Source: Roseomonas mucosa ATCC BAA-692
Lineage (GTDB): Bacteria > Pseudomonadota > Alphaproteobacteria > Acetobacterales > Acetobacteraceae
NCBI RefSeq assembly: GCF_000622225.1
Contig: NZ_JHWD01000002.1
Location: 186,001 to 250,000 of the forward strand
Direction: 5' to 3'
Length of the DNA: 64,000 bases
This document shows positions 36,826-46,423 of the stretch, piece after piece. Each line of letters starts with the position of its first letter. Positions within the stretch are counted from its first letter, which is position 1. A model generated the notes under the pieces. It searched no databases. It saw only the letters and a list, made by a program, of their open reading frames with translations, and was not told the origin of the DNA. The position numbers and the translations under genes are program-made.

Positions 36826-38157
36826 ATGTCACGGCTCCAGCCGCAGCCTCGGGGAATCTCCCAGGCCGCCCCGCAGACCGGCGGGGACCACACCGCCCGG
36901 CCCGCCGCCCCTGCCGAGGCCAGCGCCGGCTTTGTGCTGCCGGTCCTGGCCCTGGCGCTCGGCCACATGCTGTCCAACGGGCTGCGCACCCTGCCGGCCA
37001 TCGCCGCCGACCGCATCCAGCTCGATCTCGGCCTGACGGCGGAGGGCCTGTCCAGCCTGACCGGCTCCTATCACATCGCCTTCGCCCTGGGTCAGATCCC
37101 CGTCGGCGTGGCGCTGGACCGCTTCGGCGTGCGGCCGGTCTCGCTGGCGCTGCTCACCATCGTCTGCATCGGCACGCTGCTCGCCGCCCTGGCGGGCGGC
37201 CCGGCCGGGTTCCTTGTCGCCCAGCTCGTCCTCGGCCTTGGCTGCGCCGGGGCGCTGATCGCCCCGATGACCCTGGCCGCCAAGCGCATGAGCCCGGCCC
37301 GCTTCGGCCTCTGGAGCGGGCTGATCCAGGCCATCGGCAACACGGGCATGCTGCTCTCCGCCTCTCCCCTCGCCTGGCTGGTGGAACGGGAGGGCTGGCG
37401 TGCCGGCTTCTGGGCGGCGCTGGGCTTCGGTGTCTTCGCCCTGGCCTGCACCGCCCTGCTGGTGCGGGACCGGCCGGTGCCCGGCAGCGAAAGCCGCCGC
37501 TCCCTGCTGGGCGACGCGGCCGAGGTGCTGCGCCTCGTCGTCTCGCGCCGCCTGCGCGGGGCGGTGGTGCTGGCCTTCTGCTCCTTCGCCATCGTGGCCT
37601 GCCTGCGCGGCCTCTGGGGCGGTCCCTGGCTGATGCTGGAAAAGGGCCTGGACCGGCTGGAGACGGGCCATGTCCTGTTGCTGGCGACCCTGGCCCTCAT
37701 CCTCGGCACCGTCGGCTGGGGGGTGGTGGACCGCCGGCACGAAGGCTGGCGCCGGCGGTTGCTGATCGGCGGGCACCTCGCCGCCGCCGCCGCCATCGGG
37801 CTGCTGGTCGCCGGAGGGCCGGACGGGCTGCTCGGACCCCTGCCGGTGGGCTGGGACCTCGCCATGCTCACCCTCTTCGGCCTGAGCATCGGAGTGCAGC
37901 CGCTGATCTTCGCCGCCACCCGAGCCCTCGTGCCGCCGGAACAGACCGGCAAGGCGCTGTCCGCGGTGAACCTGTCCTTCTTCCTCGGCGCCGCCGTGCT
38001 GCAGCCCGGCTCCGGCGTGGTAGCCAGCCGAGCGGGCACGGGCGCGGCGCTGCTCTTCCTGGCGCTGGTGGTGCTGCTCTGCACACTGGTCTTCGCCTGG
38101 CTGGGGCGGCCCCGCGCGGGTTCCGTGGGGAAGGCGGCCGCCCCACGGGATCGTTAA
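36826..38157 (+). CDS. Major facilitator superfamily transporter
   Basis: A 443-residue protein with about 12 membrane helices starting near residue 30. The MFS loop 2-3 motif is QIPVGVALDRFGVRPVSLA, and there is a second half signature at LGTVGWGVVDRRHEGW. An N-terminal 25-residue hydrophilic stretch precedes helix 1. An AAGGAAG box nine bases before the ATG at 36826 decides the start. The substrate is unknown. Confidence 0.88.
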   Translation: MSRLQPQPRGISQAAPQTGGDHTARPAAPAEASAGFVLPVLALALGHMLSNGLRTLPAIAADRIQLDLGLTAEGLSSLTGSYHIAFALGQIPVGVALDRFGVRPVSLALLTIVCIGTLLAALAGGPAGFLVAQLVLGLGCAGALIAPMTLAAKRMSPARFGLWSGLIQAIGNTGMLLSASPLAWLVEREGWRAGFWAALGFGVFALACTALLVRDRPVPGSESRRSLLGDAAEVLRLVVSRRLRGAVVLAFCSFAIVACLRGLWGGPWLMLEKGLDRLETGHVLLLATLALILGTVGWGVVDRRHEGWRRRLLIGGHLAAAAAIGLLVAGGPDGLLGPLPVGWDLAMLTLFGLSIGVQPLIFAATRALVPPEQTGKALSAVNLSFFLGAAVLQPGSGVVASRAGTGAALLFLALVVLLCTLVFAWLGRPRAGSVGKAAAPRDR

Positions 38158-38561
38158 CAGCCGGCGCGTGATAGGGGATTGCCGCGCCGCGGCCTGGATG
38201 GCGAGTTGCCATCCCCAGCCTGTGCGGAGGGCGTCGTCGTGCGAGGTTTCCCCGATCCGGTTCCGCTCCGGCCCAGGCCCCGGCTGGAAAGGGTCCCGGA
38301 GAAAGCCGCGGTGAAGCCGGCCATGAAACATACGGCCGCACAATCATTCACGAATGTAAGTCTTGACCAGCGGCCCTCGCCGGGCCATCCCTCCGTGTGA
38401 CGCCCTGCCCCGAATCTGTCCGCAGCCGGGGGCGGGCAGGAACAATGCCGGAATCCCGCCCGCGAACCCCCATGGTTCTGTGGGCGGTGCCGTCCGGAGC
38501 CCCATCAGACCGCACCCGGGCCCCTTCCCGGTTGTCCGCGGATACGCCTGGAGTAGCTACG
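38158..38561. other. Intergenic region before the RND efflux operon
   Basis: A 404-base spacer. No convincing gene is seen, although a frame upstream of the adaptor start stays open. It contains the AcrR-operator-like palindrome listed separately and, right after it, a TTGACC hexamer that could be a -35 element. It probably carries the efflux promoter. Confidence 0.5.
38345..38356. promoter_or_regulatory. AcrR/TetR-type operator-like palindrome
   Basis: CATTC-AC-GAATG lies about 205 bases before the adaptor start. Read on the other strand, it is CATTCGTGAATG, close to the CATTTGTGAATG core of the E. coli acrAB operator bound by AcrR (from memory). A TTGACC hexamer starts nine bases later. 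No TetR gene is adjacent, so the regulator would act in trans. Confidence 0.5.
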
Positions 38562-39971
38562 ATGTTGGGACGTATCGCCAAGGGCTCGCTCGGCCTGTCG
38601 CTGGGCTGGTCGGCGCTTGTTGCGCCAGCAACCCTCGTCGCTTCCACCTTCGCCGTGCCGGTCCTGCTTTCGCCGCTCGGCATCTCTGCCCCATGGGCCG
38701 CCACGGCCTGGGCCCAGGGCGCGCCGCAGGGCCCGCCGGCGGTCGGGGTGATCCAGGTGCAGCCGCGCCCGGTCACGGAAAGCACGGAATTCGTCGGCCG
38801 CATCGAGGCCACCGACCGCGTGGACCTCAAGGCCCGCGTCACCGGCTTCATGCAGGAGCGCCTGTTCCAGGAAGGCCAGGAGGTGAAGCGCGGCGACGTG
38901 CTCTACCGGCTGGAACGGCCGCCCTTCGAGGCCCAGGTGGCCCAGGCCCAGGCTTCCGTCGCCTCGGCCGAGGCCGAGCTGACCAATGCCCGTGTCTCCC
39001 TGACCCGCGCCCAGGACCTCGCGCGCAGCAACTTCGGCACCCGCGCCAACCTGGATACGGCGACCGCCCAGGAACGCACCGCCAACGCCAACCTGCTCTC
39101 CGCCCAGGCCCAGCTGCGGGTGGCGCAGATCAACCTCGGCTACACGAACATCATCGCGCCGATCGACGGCCGCATCGGCCGCACCAACCTGACCATCGGC
39201 AACGTGGTGAGCCCCGATGTCGGCACCCTGGCGACCATCGTGTCGCAGGACCCGATGCGTGTCTCCTTCCCCATCAGCTCCCGCGCCGCGACCCAGCTCT
39301 ACGAACGCTATGCCAACCGCGGCGGCATCGATGCCATACGCGTGCGCGTCCGCCTGAACACCGGCGAGCTGTATCCCGAGAGCGGGAAGATCGAGTTCAT
39401 CGACAACCAGATCAACCGCAACACGGACACGATCCTGGTGCGCGCCCTGATCGCCAATCCGGTGCGCGGCAACAGCAGCAGCGGCACGATACCGGCCCGC
39501 TCGCTGATCGACGGCCAGTTCGTCAACGTCTATGTCGAGGGCGTGGAGCCGGTCCAGGCCATCGTGGTGCCCCGCGCCGCGGTGCTGCAGGACCAGCAGG
39601 GATCCTACGTCTTCGTGCTGGATGGTGAGAAGAAGGCCCAGCGCCGCGACATCACCCTCGGCCGCGCGCTCGGCGCGGACACGGTGGTGGAGAAAGGCCT
39701 GAACCCCGGCGATACCGTGGTGACCGAGGGCATCCAGCGCGTCCGCCCCGGGCAGCCGGTGAACCCGGCCCCGGCGGCGGAGGCCACGACGCCCGCCGCC
39801 GGCCCGGTCGAGCCGGGCTCCCCCGGCGGCGCCGCGCGGAACCAGGCGCCGAACGCCACCACCACGGGCCCGGCGCCCGGCCCGAACCAGGGCCCCTCGC
39901 CCTCCGGCCAACCACCTTCGGCACCGCCCAGCTCGCAGCCCACGCCGCAGAACCAGCGCAACCCCGGCTGA
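38562..39971 (+). CDS. RND efflux periplasmic adaptor (membrane fusion) protein
   Basis: A 469-residue AcrA/MexA-type adaptor. An N-terminal signal/anchor is followed by a biotinyl-lipoyl domain (ESTEFVGRIEATDRVDLKARVTGF, EGQEVKRGDVLYRLE), an alpha-hairpin coiled coil (QAQASVASAEAEL...ARVSLTRAQDLA), and beta-barrel and membrane-proximal domains (IVVPRAAVLQDQQGSYVFVLD). The tail of about 70 Pro/Gly/Ala residues is unusual. The ATG at 38562 has GGAG ten bases upstream. The permease starts six bases after the stop. Confidence 0.93.
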   Translation: MLGRIAKGSLGLSLGWSALVAPATLVASTFAVPVLLSPLGISAPWAATAWAQGAPQGPPAVGVIQVQPRPVTESTEFVGRIEATDRVDLKARVTGFMQERLFQEGQEVKRGDVLYRLERPPFEAQVAQAQASVASAEAELTNARVSLTRAQDLARSNFGTRANLDTATAQERTANANLLSAQAQLRVAQINLGYTNIIAPIDGRIGRTNLTIGNVVSPDVGTLATIVSQDPMRVSFPISSRAATQLYERYANRGGIDAIRVRVRLNTGELYPESGKIEFIDNQINRNTDTILVRALIANPVRGNSSSGTIPARSLIDGQFVNVYVEGVEPVQAIVVPRAAVLQDQQGSYVFVLDGEKKAQRRDITLGRALGADTVVEKGLNPGDTVVTEGIQRVRPGQPVNPAPAAEATTPAAGPVEPGSPGGAARNQAPNATTTGPAPGPNQGPSPSGQPPSAPPSSQPTPQNQRNPG

Positions 39972-39977
39972 CCGACG

Positions 39978-42900
39978 ATGATCTCCTCCCTCTTCGTCGA
40001 CCGGCCCAGGCTGGCCTTCGTCATCTCCATCGTGATCACCATCGCGGGTGCCATCTCGCTGATGCGCATCCCGGTGGCCCAGTTCCCGGACATCGTGCCG
40101 CCCCAGGTGCAGGTGAGCACCACCTATCCGGGCGCCAACGCCGCGGTGATCGAGAGCACCGTCGCCCAGGTGCTGGAGGCGCAGATCAACGGCGTCGAGA
40201 ACATGATCTACATGTCCTCGAAGAGCGCCAATGACGGCACCTACAGCCTCACCGTCTCCTTCACGCTCGGCACCAACGGCGACATCGCCACGGTGAACGT
40301 GAACAACCGCGTCCAGGCCGCCCTGGCGCGGCTGCCGCAGGAGGTCCAGCGAAACGGCGTGACGGTGCGCAAGCGATCCTCCTCGGTGCTGCTCTTCGGC
40401 ACGCTCTATTCCGAGGGCAACGCGCAGGCACCGCTGTTCCTGTCGAACTATTTCACCATCAACATGAAGGACACGCTGGCCCGCGTGCCCGGCGTGGGCG
40501 ATGTGTCGATCTTCGGCTCGCAGGACTATTCCATGCGCGTCTGGTTCAACGTGGACCGCCTGGTCAGCCTGAACCTCACCCCCTCCGACATCGTCTCGGC
40601 GGTCCAGGCGCAGAACGTGCAGGCCGCGGTGGGCCGGCTGGGCGGCCGGCCGGCGCCGGACACCCAGCAGTTCCAGATGACGCTGCAGACCCAGGGGCGC
40701 CTGACCAGCCCCGAGGAATTCGGCAACATCATCATCCGTGCCAACACGGACGGCTCGGTGCTGCGGCTGCGCGACATCGCGCGGCTCGAACTCGGCGCCC
40801 AGAGCATGGAGACGGAGAACCGCTACAACGGCCAGCCGGCCGTCGCTTTCGCGATCTATCTCTCCCCCGGCGCCAATGCCGTGAACGTCGCCGCCGCCGT
40901 GCGCAAGACGCTGGAGGAGCTCACCGGGCGCTTCCCGGAGGGCATGAAGACCAACGTCTTCTACGACACCACCGACTTCGTGAACGACACCATCCACGAG
41001 GTCATCAAGACCCTGGTCGAGGCCTTCGTCCTCGTCGTCGCGGTGGTGTTCTTCTTCCTCGGCTCCTGGCGCGCCACCATCGTGCCGACCATCGCCGTGC
41101 CGGTCAGCCTGATCGGCGCCTTCATCGTGCTGCTCGGCCTCGGCTACTCGGCCAACACCATCTCGCTGCTGGCCATGGTGCTGGCCATCGGCATCGTGGT
41201 CGACGATGCCATCGTGGTGGTCGAGAACGTCGAGCGCGTGATGGAGGAGGAGCCGCACCTCACCCCGGCCGAGGCCACCAAGAAGGCGATGAGCGAGATC
41301 ACCGCGCCGATCATCGCCATCACCCTGGTGCTGCTCTCGGTCTTCGTGCCGATCGCCTTCATCCCCGGCCTGTCGGGCGAGATGTTCCGCCAGTTCGCGG
41401 TGACCATCTCCGCCGCGATGCTGATTTCGGCGCTCAACGCCCTGTCGCTCTCGCCGGCGCTGTGCTCCATCCTGCTGCGGCCCAGCCCCCATGCGGCCCA
41501 TGGCGGCGGGCGGCGCGGCATCATGGGCCGCATCCTGAACGGCATCGACTGGACGCGCGACCGCTATGCCGGGATCGTGGCGCGGCTCGTGCGGGTCTCC
41601 GCCCTGTCGCTGCTGCTGATCGCGGTGCTGGCCTTCGGCACCTGGGAACTCTCCCGCCGTACCCCCACGGGCTTCCTGCCGCAGGAAGACCAGGGCGCCT
41701 TCTTCGTCCAGGCCCAGCTTCCCCCCGCCGCCAGCGTCTCCCGCTCGCGCGAGGTGGCGAAGCAGATCGAGGAGATGGTGCGGCAGAACCCGGCGGTGCT
41801 GGGCACCCTCTCGGTGGTCGGCTTCTCGCTGATCGACGGCGGCGCGCAGTCCAACTCCGCCTTCGTCGTGGTGCGCATGAAGCCCTTCGAGGACCGTGAA
41901 GGCGCCATGGGCAGCGTCCAGGCCGCCATCGGCCGCGTCTTCGGCCAGGTGCAGTCGATCCGCACGGCCAATGCCTTCGCCTTCAACGTGCCGCCCATCC
42001 AGGGCCTCGGCACCGGCGGCGGCTTCGAGTACGTGCTGCAGGACTACGAGGGCCGCTCGCCCGCCGATCTCGGCTCCGCCGCCATGGGGCTGATCGCGGC
42101 GGCGAACCAGGACCCGCGCCTGTCGGCGATCTTCACCACCTTCACCGCCAACACGCCGAGCCTCTACCTCGATGTGGACCGCGACAAGGCGCAGTCCCTC
42201 CAGGTGCCGATCAGCAGCATCTTCTCCACGCTGCAGGCGACCCTCGGCGGCTACTACATCAACGACTTCAACCTTTTCGGCCGTACCTGGCAGGTGAACC
42301 TGCAGGCCGAGTTCCCCGACCGCGCCAATGTCGAGGACCTGTGGCGCATCTTTGTCCGCAACTCGAACGGCGACATGGTCCCGCTCAGCGCCCTGGCCAC
42401 GGCCCGGGTGGTGCTGGGGCCGCAGACCATCGGCCGCTACAACAACTACCGCGCCATCACCATCCAGGGCGCGCCTCGCCCCGGCGTCTCCTCGGGCGAT
42501 GCGCTGAACGCGATGCAGGAGCTGTCGGGCCGCACCCTGCCCGCCGGCTACGGCTTCGAATGGACCGGCACCGCCTATCAGGAGCGCCTCGCCTCCGGCC
42601 AGACCGGCATGATCCTGGCACTGTCCGTGCTCTTCGCCTTCCTCTTCCTCGTGGCCCTCTACGAGAGCTGGGCCATCCCGGTGCCGGTGCTGCTCTCGGT
42701 GATCGTGGCCATCACCGGCGCCTTCCTCGGCCTGTTGTTCAGCGGATTGTCGCTGGACATCTACGCGCAGATCGGCCTCGTCGTGCTTATCGCCCTCGCG
42801 GCGAAGAACGGCATCCTGATCGTGGAATTCGCCAAGGAGGCCCGCGAGGGCGGCAAGAGCATCCGGGAGGCCGCCATCGAGGGATCGCGCCTGCGCTTCC

Positions 42901-43148
42901 GCGCGATCATGATGACGTCGATCGCCTTCATCCTCGGCCTCGTGCCGCTGGTGACGGCGCACGGCGCCGCCTCCGCCTCCCGCCGCGCGGTGGGCACGCC
43001 CGTCTTCTGGGGCATGCTCGCCGCCTCGCTGGTCGGCATCTTCTTCATCCCGATGCTCTACGTGACCATCCAGTCGTTCCGCGAGAAGGTGAAGGGCTGG
43101 ATGGGCAGCAGCGGGAGCGACCGCCCGCCGGCCCAGCCGGCGGCGTAG
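39978..43148 (+). CDS. RND multidrug efflux permease (AcrB/MexF type)
   Basis: A 1056-residue inner-membrane proton antiporter of the HAE1 family. The N-terminal signature is [19 protein letters not shown], there are two large periplasmic loops, and the proton-relay helix is [20 protein letters not shown] with the paired Asp, plus [13 protein letters not shown] and a later Lys-containing [19 protein letters not shown]. With the adaptor it forms a drug or lipid extrusion pump. No outer-membrane TolC-type channel is encoded beside it. A strong terminator follows. Confidence 0.96.
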   Translation: MISSLFVDRPRLAFVISIVITIAGAISLMRIPVAQFPDIVPPQVQVSTTYPGANAAVIESTVAQVLEAQINGVENMIYMSSKSANDGTYSLTVSFTLGTNGDIATVNVNNRVQAALARLPQEVQRNGVTVRKRSSSVLLFGTLYSEGNAQAPLFLSNYFTINMKDTLARVPGVGDVSIFGSQDYSMRVWFNVDRLVSLNLTPSDIVSAVQAQNVQAAVGRLGGRPAPDTQQFQMTLQTQGRLTSPEEFGNIIIRANTDGSVLRLRDIARLELGAQSMETENRYNGQPAVAFAIYLSPGANAVNVAAAVRKTLEELTGRFPEGMKTNVFYDTTDFVNDTIHEVIKTLVEAFVLVVAVVFFFLGSWRATIVPTIAVPVSLIGAFIVLLGLGYSANTISLLAMVLAIGIVVDDAIVVVENVERVMEEEPHLTPAEATKKAMSEITAPIIAITLVLLSVFVPIAFIPGLSGEMFRQFAVTISAAMLISALNALSLSPALCSILLRPSPHAAHGGGRRGIMGRILNGIDWTRDRYAGIVARLVRVSALSLLLIAVLAFGTWELSRRTPTGFLPQEDQGAFFVQAQLPPAASVSRSREVAKQIEEMVRQNPAVLGTLSVVGFSLIDGGAQSNSAFVVVRMKPFEDREGAMGSVQAAIGRVFGQVQSIRTANAFAFNVPPIQGLGTGGGFEYVLQDYEGRSPADLGSAAMGLIAAANQDPRLSAIFTTFTANTPSLYLDVDRDKAQSLQVPISSIFSTLQATLGGYYINDFNLFGRTWQVNLQAEFPDRANVEDLWRIFVRNSNGDMVPLSALATARVVLGPQTIGRYNNYRAITIQGAPRPGVSSGDALNAMQELSGRTLPAGYGFEWTGTAYQERLASGQTGMILALSVLFAFLFLVALYESWAIPVPVLLSVIVAITGAFLGLLFSGLSLDIYAQIGLVVLIALAAKNGILIVEFAKEAREGGKSIREAAIEGSRLRFRAIMMTSIAFILGLVPLVTAHGAASASRRAVGTPVFWGMLAASLVGIFFIPMLYVTIQSFREKVKGWMGSSGSDRPPAQPAA

Positions 43149-43164
43149 GGACGCAGGCCAGGAA

Positions 43165-43201
43165 GGGCCGGAGAGGGCGACCTCTCCGGCCCTTTTCCTT
43201 T
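43165..43201 (+). terminator. Strong intrinsic terminator after RND permease
   Basis: A perfect 12-bp stem (GGGCCGGAGAGG / CCTCTCCGGCCC) capped by a GCGA tetraloop is followed by TTTTCCTTT. It lies 16 bases after the stop and is the clearest Rho-independent terminator in the window. Confidence 0.95.
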
Positions 43202-43308
43202 GGGCGCCCCGTTTGCCGGCCGTCTCACCGGGGCGCCCTTCCCCCTTCCCAGGCACCCCGCTCCCGGCCGATGATGCCGCCACGTTTCCGGGTGGGAGGA
43301 TCAGAACC

Positions 43309-45663
43309 ATGGCCAAATTCGGCCTCAGCCAGTCCCTGCGTCGCGTCGAGGACCCTCGTCTCCTGAAGGGCGAGGGCCGCTACACGGACGACCTCGCCGT
43401 CGCCGGCACGGCCACGGGCTACCTGCTGCGCAGCCCTCACGCCCATGCGACGATCCTCTCCATCGACACCGCCGATGCGCGGGCCATGCCCGGCGTGCTC
43501 GCCATCTACACGGCGGAGGACCTGGCGGCGGACGGGATCGGCCCCCTGCCCCATGCCGGCAGCCTGAAGAACCGCGACGGCTCGCGCTCCGCCAATGCCC
43601 CGCGCTTCCTGCTCGCCAGCGGCAAGGTGCGCCATGTCGGCGATCCGGTGGCCTTCGTGGTGGCGGAAAGCCTGGATGCCGCCAAGGATGCGGCCGAGGC
43701 GATCCTGGTGGACTACGACCCGCTGCCCGCCTGCACCGACCTCGCCGCGGCCAACGAGCCCGGCCAGCCGCAGGTCTTCGACGACGTGCCCGAGAACCGC
43801 GTCTTCGACTGGGAAATCGGCGACAAGGCGAAGACCGACGCGCTCTTCGATTCGGCGGCGCATGTCACGCGCCTGACCGTGGTGAACAACCGCATCGTCG
43901 TCGCCTCGATGGAAGGCCGGGCGGCGCTCGCGGAATACGATGCCGCGACGGAACGCTTCACCCTCCAGGCCACCAGCCAGGGCGCCTGGCACCTCAAGGA
44001 CATGCTGGCCGAACACGTCTTCAAGCTGCCCAAGGAAAAGTTCCGCGTCGTCACCCACGATGTCGGCGGCGGCTTCGGCATGAAGCTCTTCTGCTATGTC
44101 GAGTACGGGCTGGCCTGCTACGCCGCGCGCAAGCTCGGCCGCCCGGTGAAATGGACGGCGGAGCGCAGCGAGGCCTTCCTGTCCGACACGCATGGCCGCG
44201 ACAACATCACCCTGGGCGAGCTGGCGCTGGACAAGGACGGCAGGTTCCTGGCGCTGCGCACCCGCAACCTCGCCAACATGGGCGCCTATCTTTCGCAGTT
44301 CGCCGGATTCATCCCCACCGCCGCCGGCACCAAGGTGCTTGCCAGCGTCTATGGCTTCCAGGCCATCCACGCCCATGTCATCGGCGCGCTGACCCACACC
44401 ACCCCCGTGGACGCTTATCGCGGCGCCGGGCGGCCCGAAAGCAACTACCTCGTCGAGCGGCTGATCGACGCGGCGGCCCGCGAGCTGGGCATCGACCGCG
44501 CCGAGCTGCGCCGCCGCAACATGGTGCCGCCCAGCGCCATGCCGCACACCACCCCGGTCGGCCAGAAATACGACAGCGGCGACTTCGCCCAGGTGCTGGA
44601 CGAGGCGCTGCGGCGCGCCGACTGGGCCGGCTTCCCTGCCCGGCAGGCGGAGGCCCGCGCCCGCGGCAAGCGGCGCGGCATCGGCCTCGCCTACTACCTG
44701 GAGGCCACGGGCGGCGACCCGAGCGAGCGTGCCGAGGTCCGCTTCACCGAGGACGGCCATGTCGAGGTGCTGGTCGGCACCCAGTCCACTGGCCAGGGGC
44801 ACGAGACCGCCTATACCATGATCATCGCCGAGCGCCTGGGCGTGCCGGTGGACAGGATCCGCGTCCGCCAGGGCGATTCCGACGAGATCCCGACCGGCGG
44901 CGGCACCGGCGGCGCCCGCTCGCTCTATTCCGAGGGCACGGCCCTGCTCGCCACCGCCTCCACCGTGCTGGAGCGCGGCCGGCAGGCCGCGGGCGAGGCG
45001 CTGGAGGCCTCCCCCGCCGATATCGAGTTCACCACCACCGGCGCGCTTGATGGCGGGGGCCGCTTCTCCATCGCCGGCACCGACCGTGGCATCGGCATCC
45101 TGGAACTCGCCGCCCGCCAGCGCGCCGCCGCCGCGCGCGGCGAGCAGGCGACGCTGCTCGACGCCGCCGAGGTCGCGGAGGTGCCCTTCGGCACCTTCCC
45201 CAATGGCTGCCACATCGCGGAGGTCGAGGTGGACCCGGAGACCGGCCTGATCGGGATCGCCCGCTACCTGGTGGTCGACGATGTGGGCCATGCCATCAAC
45301 CCGCTGATCGTGCGCGGGCAGGTGCATGGCGGCGTGGCCCAGGGCGTCGGCCAGGCGCTGCACGAGCATACGGTCTATGACCCGGAGAGCGGCCAGCTCC
45401 TCTCGGCCTCCTTCATGGACTACGCCCTGCCGCGTGCCGAGGACCTGCCCGCCATTGAGGTGGACCTCGTCGAGATCCCCTGCGAGACCAACCCGCTCGG
45501 CGTGAAGGGTGCCGGAGAGGCGGGCGCCGTCGGCTCGCCGCCCGCGGTGATGAACGCGCTGGTCGATGCCCTGGCCCCGGATGGCGTGACCCATCTGGAC
45601 ATGCCCGCCACGCCCGAGCGGGTCTGGCGGGCCCTGGGGCAAGCCCTGTCCCGGGCGGCCTGA
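43309..45663 (+). CDS. Xanthine dehydrogenase family molybdopterin-binding large subunit
   Basis: A 784-residue molybdenum hydroxylase large subunit. The N-terminal hammerhead domain has RRVEDPRLLKGEGRYTDDL, and the molybdopterin-binding parts include DVGGGFGMK, GTQSTGQGHETAYTMI and the C-terminal KGAGEAGAVGSPPAV with the catalytic Glu. The active-site loop reads AYRGAGR (369-375), the form II/CoxL-like type, not the AYxCSFR of true aerobic CO dehydrogenase. Small and medium subunit genes are not adjacent. A GGGAGGA box supports the ATG at 43309. Confidence 0.92.
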   Translation: MAKFGLSQSLRRVEDPRLLKGEGRYTDDLAVAGTATGYLLRSPHAHATILSIDTADARAMPGVLAIYTAEDLAADGIGPLPHAGSLKNRDGSRSANAPRFLLASGKVRHVGDPVAFVVAESLDAAKDAAEAILVDYDPLPACTDLAAANEPGQPQVFDDVPENRVFDWEIGDKAKTDALFDSAAHVTRLTVVNNRIVVASMEGRAALAEYDAATERFTLQATSQGAWHLKDMLAEHVFKLPKEKFRVVTHDVGGGFGMKLFCYVEYGLACYAARKLGRPVKWTAERSEAFLSDTHGRDNITLGELALDKDGRFLALRTRNLANMGAYLSQFAGFIPTAAGTKVLASVYGFQAIHAHVIGALTHTTPVDAYRGAGRPESNYLVERLIDAAARELGIDRAELRRRNMVPPSAMPHTTPVGQKYDSGDFAQVLDEALRRADWAGFPARQAEARARGKRRGIGLAYYLEATGGDPSERAEVRFTEDGHVEVLVGTQSTGQGHETAYTMIIAERLGVPVDRIRVRQGDSDEIPTGGGTGGARSLYSEGTALLATASTVLERGRQAAGEALEASPADIEFTTTGALDGGGRFSIAGTDRGIGILELAARQRAAAARGEQATLLDAAEVAEVPFGTFPNGCHIAEVEVDPETGLIGIARYLVVDDVGHAINPLIVRGQVHGGVAQGVGQALHEHTVYDPESGQLLSASFMDYALPRAEDLPAIEVDLVEIPCETNPLGVKGAGEAGAVGSPPAVMNALVDALAPDGVTHLDMPATPERVWRALGQALSRAA

Positions 45664-45746
45664 GCCCCGGCGGCGCCGGATTGCCCAACGGCGGCGCGGG
45701 GAACGGAGGGCCGCTCACTTTGCCCGGCGCGTGCCGGGCGGCCCCC

Positions 45747-46385
45747 TCATGGCAGGCCGATGCGGGGCGTGGCGCAGGTATCGAGGCCCTTCCGTTCCTC
45801 CACCCCGCCATCGGCATAGACAACCCGGAGGTCATAGACGCAGGTGCCCGGCTCCCGTGGCACCGAGCGCGCCGCCCCGGGCGGGACAGCGCCGCGCGGC
45901 CCCAGAAGCTCCGGCCCCCAGTTCCCCAAGGTGGAAGGCGTGGCGTAGAGCTGGGCGATCACGCGGCCGGAGCGGTTCACCAGGCTGAAGGCCGCATCGC
46001 CGGGAACCGCGCCGGCCATGGGCGAGGCAGGCGGGAAGACTACCTGCCGGTCCCGGCAGACATCGACGCCGCGCCGGTCCAGCACCATGCCCGCTGTGGT
46101 CACGGCCCGCAGGTCCAGCACGCAGCCGCCCGCCCCATCCAGGCGGATGCGGCGGCTGCCGCCATCGGGCAGCACTCCGCCGCGCAGCCGCTCCGGTCCC
46201 CAGTTCGGCACCTGGGCCGGCGTCGCATAGACGGAGCGGATCGGCTGCCCCGTCCGGTTGAGCAGGGTGAAGGCGTTTTCCTGGGCGCGGGCGGGACCCG
46301 CGGAGGCCAGCAGCGCGGCGCCCAGAAGGGTGGTCTCCAGAAGGGTGGTCCGAAGGGTGGCCGGAATGGAAAAAGGTCCGATCAT
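45747..46385 (-). CDS. Secreted protein with duplicated WGPE-type domain
   Basis: A 212-residue exported protein. The signal peptide (about 1-35) ends GPARA-QE. The mature part consists of two homologous units of about 75 residues: FTLLNRTGQPIRSVYATP...NWGPERL...CVLDLRAV and FSLVNRSGRVIAQLYATP...NWGPELL...CVYDLRVV. Each ends with a Cys (VDVC, LDTC) that could pair with the internal Cys. No enzyme motif is seen. An AAGGA box eight bases before the ATG supports the start. The function is unknown. Confidence 0.82.
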   Translation of the reverse strand: MIGPFSIPATLRTTLLETTLLGAALLASAGPARAQENAFTLLNRTGQPIRSVYATPAQVPNWGPERLRGGVLPDGGSRRIRLDGAGGCVLDLRAVTTAGMVLDRRGVDVCRDRQVVFPPASPMAGAVPGDAAFSLVNRSGRVIAQLYATPSTLGNWGPELLGPRGAVPPGAARSVPREPGTCVYDLRVVYADGGVEERKGLDTCATPRIGLP

Positions 46386-46423
46386 CTCCCCGTTCCTTGC
46401 CTTGCTGTGCGCAACGGGCCGGT

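Noticed and set aside
38505-43316. A very long open frame (about 1600 codons) on the minus strand across the RND genes
   Set aside because: It mirrors the strongly biased codon use of the real efflux genes on the other strand. Its product is low-complexity His/Arg/Gly-rich with no recognisable domain.
43309-45663. Aerobic carbon monoxide dehydrogenase large subunit
   Set aside because: The active-site loop is AYRGAGR, not the AYxCSFR of true CoxL, and coxS/coxM are missing.
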